Assembly: GCA_001683735.1 (NCBI GenBank)
Contig: LUGG01000027.1
Coordinates: forward strand, 372,001-436,000
Direction of reading: 5' to 3'
From: Grifola frondosa
Taxonomy: Eukaryota > Basidiomycota > Agaricomycetes > Polyporales > Grifolaceae
Length of the DNA stretch: 64,000 nt
The notes below the pieces were generated by a model, which worked only from the letters and a program-made list of their open reading frames with translations, was not told the DNA's origin and made no database searches. Both the position numbers and the translations under genes were made by a program. Positions within the stretch are counted from its first letter, which is position 1. Every line of letters starts with the position of its first letter. Shown here in pieces: positions 49,408 to 59,676 of the stretch.

Positions 49408-51589
49408 CATCATCAGGAAAAAACGACTATGCTCTGTTGCGCTACCTAGGCTCTGGAGCAGTGGTAGCTCGATCGACAAGTCCCCTGCTCCCGAGCCGAG
49501 CTTGCGTCGTGCTCACGCTCCCTAGCGCTCGATATCCTCATGCGTATGCTCCCTAGCACTCGATATCTTGGGCCCTCATCTATCTAGTACTTAGAAGTTC
49601 AATCGAGTAGTAATATATTTATGTTCTGGCTCAGATATTTGCCTCTAGCCTGATATTGTCTTAGTTGTCGAGTCTCGGTAGGACAAATTTGCACTCGATA
49701 GTACCAAGAAATTGATCATATTTGCCACGGCCCATGCTAGTAATTAAATACGAAAATCCTACTTGTCGCCGTCATTCTCGCTATCAGTCAGACCATGTGG
49801 GCACCAGGGTGGCTGCCAGGCCCCTGAACCAGAGAGCTGTTCGGAGAACATTATGAGTAGCGTCAGATCAGAACAAAGGAGAATCACGCACAACAACAGC
49901 ACACCACTGGGCGAGAAGAACGCGAAAGTCGTACTATTGAGCTGCAAGAAAACAGTGCCCATAATGGTAGCCTGCACAGTGAATGACCTGCACAGACCCC
50001 TCCATAAGCATGCACACGCGACATCCAAAACACAAGAACACATACGCGAGCTGGATGACCTGCGCGGCGATGCCGCCGCGGATGATCTGCACGCGGCGGT
50101 CCATGAGCGCGAGCGCTTGCATGGGGATCGACATGATGACTGGACTCTTCTTGTTCGAGTGCTTCGCGTGCTCCACCTTCGTGCTCTTCTTGAACTCGTG
50201 CATGCTGGCTTCCCCACGAACTCCTCCATATATGCGTCCATGTCCTCACGGTTCAGCCATGCAATGTCCGACCGCTTGAAATACTCTGCGAACTCGAGCG
50301 CCGCGCACGGCGCACACGCCTCGAAGCCCGAGCGCGTGATGAGCATGTGATGCGCCTGTACAGGTCCGTCACTGTAAAATGGGTCACGAAACAAGCAGGA
50401 GCAGAAGGGAGAGTAGCGCGTACCGGCTATGAGGAAGTCGGCGGTGGTTTGTCGGTTGGCTGGTTCATACCCCATGTTGATGAAATACTGCCGTGCGCGG
50501 TTGACGGGGCCGAAGTACACCATCTTACCCTCGTAGATCACACAGACCTTGTCGAAATGCTCCTAGAGCGACTCTCCAGCCTGGTAGATGGCCACGATTG
50601 TCGATAATTTCATAACGTCAGTAGAGCCTGCACGAATTCCAGAGCGGTTGATGCGCTGAATACAATGAGTTAGCGGCAACACAACAACGAAATCCATTAC
50701 CACACACTCGAGTCCATGGGTAGAACTGAGCGTCAGCCGTCAAAATTCAAAGAGCAGCGCGCATGTACGCACTTGTCCCAGAAATTCAGTAGACTCCGGG
50801 TAGCCAGCGCCTTGCTCATGGATGCTTCTTCTCGCCCCCAGACACGCCACGGACAGAAGTGTCACCTACGAGGGACTTCACATGCAGATGCATGCTCTAT
50901 GATGATTTACCATGGTGAAAACGAGAGATGAATGAAGTTGAAGGCAAAATCAGGAGAGCGAAAAATCCAAACATTAGTGTACATTGACAGCGGGTGATGA
51001 TCGTATAGAAGCGCTACGCATGGGCCATGTTGAAGCGCTTAACAAATACGGAGAGCAGTGGCGGGCACACCACGTCTTACACTCGCCTTTTCTTTCGCCT
51101 TCCCTTCCCGTGCCCCGTCGCTCTCGCAAATGCTGTTATTAATTCCTCTGCTCCTTACCACTCAGTACACCAGATCTGCTTGCCATGTCACCCGACTCCC
51201 ACTCACACTACCACTACCACTCCGAGAGGGCCTGCTTCAGGCGGCACAAACCTATCATAGCACGAAGTTGATTATTTGCAGAAAATGGTTGCGCCGGAGA
51301 TGTGTTAGATCAGTATCAATCTGTAGCTACGACATGAGGATCTTTACTATTCTGATGTCTTGACATCAATGTAATTAACTTTATTGTGCTAGCTAGCCTA
51401 GAATAGAGAACTGAGTGTCTACGGACTATGAGTTCAACTCAACCGAGGCTCCAGCGAACCACTTAGAGGCACCGCAGCGCTACCTAGCCTAGGACGTGCT
51501 AGGGAGTACTGCGGTATTGCTATCGACGCTAGCTCGGCTCGAGAGTTGGCAGTGGCGGCTACCTTGCGGATGGGTTTTTCCTGATGATG
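49408..51589. mobile_element. 2.2-kb insert with inverted ends carrying an ABC-transporter gene fragment
   Basis: The insert splits the zinc-knuckle region of the DIRS element. Its ends are inverted: CATCATCAGGAAAAA at 49408 and the reverse complement ending at 51589 (15 bp, perfect, then diverging). Without the insert, the flanking frames meet as DWQRSSGC and SSNSQHKHEC, as expected for the element. Inside lies a piece of a host-type PDR transporter gene with intron sequence still present, so it was copied at the DNA level. The rest (50900-51430) has no recognisable gene. A target duplication could not be fixed. This looks like a non-autonomous, gene-capturing (Pack-type) element. Confidence 0.6.
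49830..50890 (-). pseudogene. PDR-type (ABCG) transporter fragment
   Basis: Minus strand, in order: the ABC signature region (VGDTSVRGVSGGEKK, about 50880-50835), the switch region (ASTALEFVQAL), STIVAIYQAGESL followed by an in-frame TAG and EHFDKVCVIYEGKMVYFGP. The family normally has Tyr where the stop stands. Next come YFINMGYEPANRQTTADFLI, LEFAEYFKRSDIAWLNREDM, the linker before the first membrane domain (SIPMQALALMDRRVQIIRGG) and the first helices (TIMGTVFLQLNSTTFAFFSP). Intron remnants with GT and AG ends remain between blocks. It covers only the second half of the first nucleotide-binding domain and the start of the first membrane domain. Confidence 0.8.
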
Positions 51590-52049
51590 CAGCCGGAGGA
51601 TCGCTGCCAATCTGTACAGATGACTGTGCCTTCGGGATTGACGATCCGACCCACTGTGTTTCGCCGGCATCTGGATTGCTTTCCGTCCCATGTCGTGGCT
51701 GCTGTGCAAGAAGAGACGGAATGGCGGTGACGGCCGAGGCAGATCGCGCACACCACTTGGCTGGGCTGGTGTGCGCTGTCGCGAAAAGACTGCCCGTTGG
51801 ACTTGTGCTCTCCCTCGCGACCCCGATGCGACTCGCTCCGAGGTTTGTCTGTCTGCGGTGAGTGTTGGCGGTCTTCTTTCCGGTACCTGAGCTCTTTCGT
51901 CTGTGGTCCTCTGCTTCGCTTGTCCTGCGTGGGCGACGCTGACCTGCGGCGTGATTTGCCGAGAAATCGCGACCCCTCTGGGGATGTCTCTCCTTGTGTT
52001 CCATGAAGAAACTTGTCGCTGCTTCATTCATCTGCTTGGTCATTGTCAT
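51590..52049 (-). pseudogene. DIRS gag downstream part with first zinc-knuckle motif
   Basis: Frames on the minus strand encode a basic, Arg/Ser/Gln-rich stretch and then CAICLGRHRHSVSSC, a Cys-x2-Cys-x4-His-type motif, and TTWDGKQSRC, with VICTDWQRSSGC at the junction to the insert. It continues at 49407 on the other side. At least one frame change occurs between the basic stretch (52049 frame) and the Cys motif (51756 frame). Confidence 0.6.
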
Positions 52050-52189
52050 TTGTGGACATTTGTTTTGGTTTGGTAAGCGATCCGACAGGTTTGTTTGTCA
52101 TGGGCGAACACAACGAGATGCGACCCGACAATGTATGCCACAACGTGATGTCGTTGACCAAACGCATGTATCGGAAGGAAAACCGCGAC

Positions 52190-52410
52190 GCGATGAGACA
52201 TGACGCGGTGGAGCGCGACACGAGATGCACAGTGGAACGCAACGCGGCGGGACACGACGAGGTGTGACGCAATAGGACGCAACGCAATGGGCGCAACGCG
52301 ATGGTACGCAATTGGACGCAACGCAAGAAGATGCAACGCGGGGAAATACGCAACGCAACGAACGCGATTTTCGTCAAAGTGGTGATGGCGCAAAAAAAAA
52401 GGGGGGGGGG
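52190..52410. repeat. Degenerate CGCAACG-type minisatellite with an A/G homopolymer run
   Basis: Repeated variants of GGACGCAACGCAATGGGCGC follow each other from about 52190 to 52370. Then comes a run of nine A and ten G near 52393-52411. It lies between the two gag parts of the DIRS element and breaks their frame. Confidence 0.65.
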
Positions 52411-52467
52411 AAAGTTGGAAGAGAGAAGGGAACTCATCAGAGGTTTTCCATACTCGTTCGGAGCTGA

Positions 52468-53340
52468 TCACTTTACCTTGTTAATGCTATCAAGCTTTGC
52501 GGCGTCTAGCACTTCGTCAACGCATTCCCGCAGGATTGACTTGTTCATTATGCTTATGTTGAAACCGGGGCCGTGCTTCATGGAATCGTGCCATTCTTTG
52601 CGAACCCGAGCCTGGTATTTGATCAACGCTGCTTCGCCGTATGGCTTCATCCGTAAGTCGCTATTCTCTATACCGTAGAAGAACAACACGAGGGCTTCAA
52701 CGTGATGCTCTGGCCATTGCGCCTTCTCCATCTCGCTCAATAGCGACGTCTTCGCCATCGTCATCTGGCGCCAGGTGAGTTGGCTGTCAGGGATGACTTT
52801 CCGCGAGGGTCTGAAGGCTGCTAGTGGCCGCAATGCGAGGCCATGTTCGGTCTTTGCCAATCCGAATGCTTCTTCCGCGGACACTTGGTGACCGTCCGTC
52901 GCCTCGTCTCTCCCTTCCTGCGTGAAGTAGTACAGGTCGGCGTACTCGTAGCTCTCTAGCTTGTTCCTGGCGAAAAGAGATGGGCGACTAATGATCCGGT
53001 CTGGCGGAGGGAGTGTCGCGTCAAAGTCTGGGGCCTTGGGACGTTTCTTTTCCGCTTCTCTCTTCTCTGCCTCTGCTGCCGCCTCCTCCTCTGCTCGGAC
53101 TCTCTCCTCATTTTCCAGTCTCTGGCGCTCGACTTCTTCGGCGGCCTGTTGGTCCTCTAGGATCTGCTGTTCCCATTGCTGTACTCTTTTGGTGTGCTGG
53201 AGCTGCCAACTGTCCGTGAGGGCCTGTACGGCTTCCCCTGGATTATCCCAGCGGGCTCTGACGGCGTCGAAGTCTTCTGACGCGAAGTCGGGGAGCTCCT
53301 CGAGGTTCGGGTTGTTAACGAGCCTCGGCATTCTAATCAC
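52468..53340 (-). CDS. DIRS gag-like ORF
   Basis: Uninterrupted 290-codon frame. It starts MIRMPRLVNNPNLEELPDF, has a charged coiled-coil (EEVERQRLENEERVRAEEEA, AEKREAEKKRP), then a folded-looking part (YEYADLYYFTQEGRDEA, LTWRQMTMAKTSLLSEMEKA, LVLFFYGIENSDLR) and ends NKSILRECVDEVLDAAKLDS. This arrangement, a coiled coil followed by the YxDLxxFT block, is typical of the first ORF of agaricomycete DIRS-like elements. It may still make a nucleocapsid-type protein. Confidence 0.65.
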   Translation of the reverse strand: MIRMPRLVNNPNLEELPDFASEDFDAVRARWDNPGEAVQALTDSWQLQHTKRVQQWEQQILEDQQAAEEVERQRLENEERVRAEEEAAAEAEKREAEKKRPKAPDFDATLPPPDRIISRPSLFARNKLESYEYADLYYFTQEGRDEATDGHQVSAEEAFGLAKTEHGLALRPLAAFRPSRKVIPDSQLTWRQMTMAKTSLLSEMEKAQWPEHHVEALVLFFYGIENSDLRMKPYGEAALIKYQARVRKEWHDSMKHGPGFNISIMNKSILRECVDEVLDAAKLDSINKVK

Positions 53341-53559
53341 TAAGTTCAGTTAAAATTAATCTCTATAAGGGAAGTGACCGGTATATGTTTATCTGTCTTG
53401 TAGTATTTAAAAGCAAAGAACTCTAGAATGAGTGATTATTGAATGCGCTGGCAGGCGAGGATGGTGTCCATTCCACCATGGGCCATGACCGCAACCTTTT
53501 TTTTCTGCACCTCGGCCTCTCTCTCAAGTTCAATATTCAATGCCAACACCTCTGTCGGA

Positions 53560-56400
53560 TCCATTCTGCACCTCCGTAACTGCTCGCTGTAGCCGGATCC
53601 TGGATCCTATTCAAGTCCAAATATATACTCAAGTCTCATTATTCCTTGTCAGAGTGTCTCTTCCATACCCACTTGCTCATGACTCTCACAGCTACACGAA
53701 ACGGCATGAGACACTCCTAGCGCTGCATGTTGCCTTGAGTTTTGCGAGAGTGCATTGGAATGGATCCAGAGGATCGACGCGATGGACGTGTAGTGATTGG
53801 CAAGTAGTGAGTAGTCCTACAAATGGCTCCGTGGTAGGCCCCACCGCTGGGTATCTTTTTCCCCGATTCTCGTTCAAGAAACATCTTGAAACGCTCGGCC
53901 TAATACGAACGACAGCATCCATGCTGTTTGCTATGTGTTTCTCTATCGAGCTTATGTTTTTCCGCTTACATGCATGAACGAGATCCAGGTGGTACGTGTT
54001 CTATTTCTTGCACCCCGTTCGTGCATGAGTACCACTACTATTCTTGATACTGACGCCTTGTTTTAAAATATGCTTAGTCTATACAGTTCCATGAGGCTCT
54101 TTTACCGACGGATGCCACAGCGACGTCGACATCTGCTGTATATGACCTAATCTAAGATAGATCACTTCGACCCCGACTCCGCCATCGGAAGCTCCTCTAC
54201 CCATCATCGGATGCCGCGAGGTGTCTGGTCGGTCCGGAGCGAATCCCACTACAAATCACGGAACGAGCACTGGACAAGATTAGACGTAAGGATGAGCACG
54301 CTGTACGTGCGTTCTATCCTCTGAGCGCAACGTCATTTTGACAATGTATGCATCTCGGCACTAATATGCCCTATGGCGACCGCACTACAGAAACCACGTC
54401 GATTCCTGCCCCCTTGTTAGCAACCTCGTTCTCAACGCCTCTCTCTCCTTTTTTTGATTATATTCAAGAACACTGCTGCGCTCATGATTTATTCGCCCTA
54501 GGATATGCGCGAATGCAGATGCTACTGCGTGTTTATGGCAGAAGGTGTTTAGCGTCGAGACGACGAGAGCACCGCAGTTTTCGGTGAACCTTCTCTGGAC
54601 AATCCTAGGGCATTATGCATCGCAACACCTCTTGCGCAGGCTTCGTCACCGCCTTCTTATATGCACTCTCACTCAGATTTCGCTTCATACTCCTCGCCTC
54701 TGTTCAACAACTGCTTGCATCTCTGATCTGCAAATCTCCCCACATCCTTCTTCGGGTAGATGCGCACGTTTGGATGCCGATTTTTCAAACCTCGACCGAT
54801 GCCTAGCACTCTGGGTGACGCGCCGGAGTACTATTTGTTCTTTCTCTTCCGCACGTGCCACAATGCGTCCGTATCGACGTCTCTCCACTTGTACATGCAT
54901 TGTATACTTGTGCAGCGTCTGTCAAAGTATGTGACTTCGCTCTTCCTGGTTGTATTGCGTGCAGTCATTAACTCCAATCTCTCAAGTCTTCCGAAGCTCT
55001 TTTTTCTATATATTCCATTTTATGTGCACGCGAACAGACGATGGACAACACGAGGCAACTTCAGGCTAACGTAGACGGCGAGTAGCGTTGAGCCCGGAGC
55101 GGCTTCTCTGTAGACCGTCGTGTCATGATATCGGAACTTTACCTTTCCAGTGTTCCCAACTTGTTTGTCCTACCGATTATATATCCATTCTATGCTCACT
55201 CTCTTCCCACCAGTGACTTCGCATGTGCACCATGAAGTAGTGCGCTTCATGTTGTGACTCCCTCTTCATCCAATTCCACCTCATCTACGACTGCGCGCCA
55301 GCCCCGCCGTCTTTCTCGCTCGACGTACATCCTATCTACTTTTCCGCCGCTATTCCATCCTACATGATCGTCAACACGTGTGTTTACATCCCCTATTGGC
55401 GAATGTCTATGCACTGACATGCCAATACGATCACTCGTGCGCTACCGCTATAAGAGTCATATGCCACAAGTCGAACAGTCAGCTCCCTGGTCACGGAGAA
55501 AAATGCCCTGTGTGCACAACACCAGTGACTTTTTCGGAACGTGGCAGTGCTTCTATGAGGAGGTCTCTTGCCGACGTGGGGGAGGTTCCCTTTTTGAAAG
55601 ATGAGTCACGCCTTTAACGCTGGACCAGCTCTAATGCGTGATCGCGCTCTTAGTCCACTAATGCAACGCAGGTCGTTCGAGTGCACGGTTGTTATCTATT
55701 TTTTTTTGGATTTCAACGCTGGACACTCAAATTGCTTCATTTTGACTTGATGAACTTGGACACCGAGCAGCCACAGACACAGTTGTCTCACTCGCATGAA
55801 TATCTAGCAACCTCAACATTCCCTGGGGTCCCACGAGAAGGTGCGATATCTCCTTGTGTATGTGATGTTTTACATTGTTAACACTACGTTTGATTATTGG
55901 CACAGGAATTGTGAGAGCGTTCCGGTCCTGCGCGTAAGTTCAATCTGTCCTGTGTCAAACAGAACAAAACTTTAATATGACGTGAGAGACAGAATTATGG
56001 TCTTTACAGTGCCTTCGCCTCGTATTTCCTGAACCGTTTCCTCTGTTTCTAAACCTCAGTCAGTCGTCCTTTCCTCCAACCTTTCTGCCGTCACCAATAG
56101 CACTTCAGGACCGATAGCGAGCCTACTCTTCGCTGACCACTATCAACTCTCAGCCTCGAGATGCAAGCAGGTGTTCAGATAAAATGTCAGTCTCAGCCTT
56201 CACTCTCGCAATGTGTCATCGTCTGACTATCGTTGCTCAGATTTTTCTCTCCGCCAATGTGGCGCGAACAAGCTACCTAAATTTGCCTCCGTCTTCGTCC
56301 AACTCAGCTCTCCCTCCTACAAAACTCATTCTTCCAGAGTTTCTAAAGGAGACGTATGGAGACAATGGGATGCTACAGTCGCTGTGTAAGTCATTCGACA
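53560..56400 (+). repeat. Segmental duplication, copy B, upstream region of the STAND gene
   Basis: Matches 31688-32837 plus 36265-37355. At 54614-54615 a single TA marks the place where copy A carries the transposon. Compared with copy A, about 0.8 kb of extra sequence (55440-56260) precedes the C2-like exon. No protein-coding gene is recognised before 56240. Confidence 0.75.
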
Positions 56401-59400
56401 TTCTTGATGCTTTACAGATACTAGCTGATATTTTGTGAGTGATTAGTGACAATTCCAGTGGCTTCATTTTGACGGTGATGCAGAAACATGGCCGTCCTCG
56501 TCGCATCGAGGAACTAGGCCATATCGATATCCATTTGGGTGATGTTGCAGAATCTGAGGCAGACGCGACATGCGGTATGACCTGACTCCGTTGTTCACGG
56601 TCGACGATCAATGGCTGATGTGGTTGCTTGATCTAGAGAGAAAATTTTCTCTGACGATGGCTGACGGTACCTCCGCTGCTCTAGAAATTACATTGTCGTT
56701 TTCTGGCATTCGTTTCAGTACGTTGGTATGACCATTCTTCTTGGATCGATCCCAATTCATGGTCAATGTTACCCGTAGCGGATGGTGGAGTCGGTGACGA
56801 GACTGAAATAGTACCGCCGCACCCAGCATTACGACCAATCGGAGTGGCATCGACGTCCCAGGGACCCCTTTCAGGCTATTCGAATAGACTTACAACCATC
56901 GAGGAACGCGTCAATGTCGCTCTTGGGTCCACAGTCATGTCTCATCCTCCTGAGTGGGCGAAGAAGTTTCAACAGTCCGCCGTATATCTGGACGTTATAT
57001 TTGATGTAGCCCAAAGTTTTGCGAGCGTGAGTTCTGGTGCCAACTTTCCTGTTTTCTAGCATTTGATCACAACGGGGATATGTAGTTTAGTTCTTATATC
57101 CAGCCTGTCGTCAAAGCATCACAATCCCTTTCGAAGTGCGTCTATCCATCATAATCGGTTCTCATGTCGTCTCGTTCATCACCGTCACATGCACCAGTTC
57201 GTCAAACAGGGGATACATAATGATGACGATATTCGGGAGCTTGCTTCTTCGATGGAAAACATGCTTTCCGCTTTGGGTGGTATTTGTCGATCCCACAATG
57301 CAGCGGACAAGATCCAGGAACTGAATAAGACCGGAACAATTGATCATGCCATGAAAGCCGTTGAAAAATGCGCAAATTTTATCCATGACTACGCACACAT
57401 ATCCTCAGGTGAGGGCGACAATCCGATACCGCTCTCGCGTCTTGTATCCCTAATGATTATTCACAGCCCAGGTGCTCCGCGAGAAATCGAATAAAGCCGC
57501 AATCGAGGATTTCAGAAAGGATTTTGAGGTACTTCGATGGCATCTCATGAGCGCGATGATCCAACAGACCTATCACGTTGTACATATTTCCAAGGTCGAC
57601 GAAGGTGTGTCCTCTACAATCAGAAGTACTGTATTACGCTGAAATGCCGATCCTAAGCTTTGGAAAAGTTACATCGAGTTAAGGATGCCAGTCACGACGA
57701 AAGCGTCCAGTGCCTCCCTGACACTCAAGTGCGCATATTGGATAGCATATATCGGTGGATTGATGCTCCCGAACCGCACAAGAATGTTCTCTGGCTCCAT
57801 GGAATTGCCGGGAGTGGCAAAACTACGATTGCATCGACTGTGGCCTCACAGTTAGCATCTGGCCAAGGCCCACCTCCGCGATTGCGTCGCAGGCTGTTAG
57901 GCGCCGATTTTTTTTGCAAGCGTGATGTTGAAGACCTCACAAAACCACATAGGGTCTGGCCTACCATTGCTGATCACCTTGCACGCACACATCATCCACT
58001 TGCACAACCTATCATCGACGCAATTCATAAGGATCCTGGTCTCGGCGAATCACATCGGATCATGGACCAATTTCAAAACCTGATTGTGCGGCCTATGTCT
58101 AGTACATTCAACTCGGATACCCCTATCATTGTCATCATCATCGATGCCGTTGACGAATGTGGGGATGCTCTCAGCCGTAAGGCGTTGTTAAAATGCCTGG
58201 CAGAGTGCTCCATTGAGCTTCCCGCCTCAGTTAAAATTCTGGTCACGAGCAGACCAGAAAACGACATCGAGGACTCGCTGAATAATGTAGAAGGCGTGCT
58301 TCTGGATATATTGGAAAACCAACAGCGGATTGACGTTTCAAAATATATTCATCATCGTATCGGAGAACTGAGAAGCAAAAGGGCCGACACACTAGGAGGA
58401 AATTGGCCGGGCCCCGGGAAGACGCAGGAGCTCGTCCGTCGATCGGATGGGCTGTTTATCTGGGCGAGACTATCTCTTGACTTCATCGAGGACGAACCGA
58501 GTCCTAAAAAGGCACTCGAGGCCGTCCTCTCGGACGTGGCTACACACCGTCAGCACAAAGACAGTCGTCACGTTCCACTGAATAGATTATATGGCACAAT
58601 TCTACGCAGCGCAGCAGAGGATCTTAATGAAGAGAAAATTCCACTCATTCTCCGTGTTTTGGGATGCGTCGTCGCTGCCAAAGTTCCTCTCTCGCGTACA
58701 AGCCTCCTTCGCCTCATCTCGAATGACCAATATGATACGGATGAGGTATCGTGGGCTCTCGGGAAGCTAGCATCTGTTCTACCCTTGCACGGACACTCCC
58801 ATATCGTGCGGGTCATCCATCCATCCTTTATTGACTTTCTCACCACCGAGACTCGTGCGGAAGATTTCTTTATCAGTATTTCGGAGTTCAACCTCTCGAT
58901 GTGTCGCGCATCTCTGCAATTGATGCACCAGCAGCTCAAGTGCGACATCTGCAAAATCGGGAATCCTACGCGCCTGAACAGCGATGTTCCAATGGCACGG
59001 GAGACGCTACAAAAGAAGGATCCGCTGCTGTACTGCTGCCAGTATTGGGGAGATCACTTGGCCGGCTCGCAATCAATGGCCGAAGCTGTCATGGCTTTGG
59101 TGGAGTTGTTCTTCACGGAACATCTGTTGGAGTGGATCGAGATACTCAGCCTCGCTGATGTGTTAGAGTGCGCACTTCCTTCTCTGGCTAGGATCGAAGG
59201 AAGCTTGCGTGTGAGTGATGTATCGTTCGCTACTGTCAACTTGCTGATCCTTTCCCTCCCAGGAGATTTCCCGAGATGCTGCCGGTGAGAGTCGTAGTCG
59301 TGTGATGACGATCTCCCTCGGATGTCGCGATGCCACCCGATTTCTCCGCTACCATTATTCAGTCATCCACCAATATGCTTTGCACACATACATATCCGCG

Positions 59401-59676
59401 CTCGCCTTTACTCCGTCAAAGTCATGGATTGCAGAGCACTATATCCAAAAATATCGTCCGCCCTTGCGCGTCACTGTCGGCCTTGACGATTTCTGGCCTC
59501 CTCAGGTTCTCGCCTTTGACAGGCATTGGGGACCGATCTTGGATGCCCGCTTCTCTCCGGATAAGCGGAACATTGCATCTCTTGATTTTTACGGAACCAT
59601 TCATGTATGGAATGCCAATAGCGGTCACATCTTCTTGACATTACACAGATCCTACACGTCGAGAGCGTGCGAGTAA
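56240..59676 (+). CDS. STAND (NLR-like) protein: C2-like, helical region, NACHT, truncated WD40
   Basis: The C2-like N-terminus is spread over small exons (KLPKFASVFVQLSSPSYKTH; RIEELGHIDIHLGDV; ERKFSLTMADGTSAALEITL). A helical region follows (EERVNVALGS...; DIRELASSMENMLSALGG; DFRKDFEVLRWHLMSAM). Main exon 57658-59210 holds the NACHT NTPase: P-loop LHGIAGSGKTTIAS, Walker B region IVIIIDAVDECGD, sensor-like SVKILVTSRPE, DGLFIWARLSLDFIED, IHPSFIDFL. Exon 59263-59676 contains one WD40 unit (ILDARFSPDKRNIASLDFYG, IHVWNANSGH) and then stops. Related fungal proteins carry many WD40 repeats, so this one is short. One junction near 57136/57198 is off by a base. Such proteins act in non-self recognition and cell death; that role is inferred. 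Confidence 0.75.

Larger units (their letters stand above)
44331..53345 (-). mobile_element. Defective DIRS-type retroelement, interrupted by later insertions
   Basis: On the minus strand, in order: gag-like ORF (53340-52468), zinc-knuckle region (52049-51590), a 2.2-kb insert, the second zinc knuckle plus reverse transcriptase and RNase H (49407-47415), a possible solo LTR, an unassigned stretch, and a tyrosine recombinase (45491-44331). This gene set, with a tyrosine recombinase instead of a DDE integrase, defines DIRS-like elements. Frameshifts in RT and recombinase and loss of the recombinase end make it inactive. Outer boundaries are not defined by repeats that I could see. Confidence 0.75.

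Noticed and set aside
49763..50350. Plus-strand open frame of 195 codons
   Set aside because: Antisense shadow of the ABC transporter fragment.
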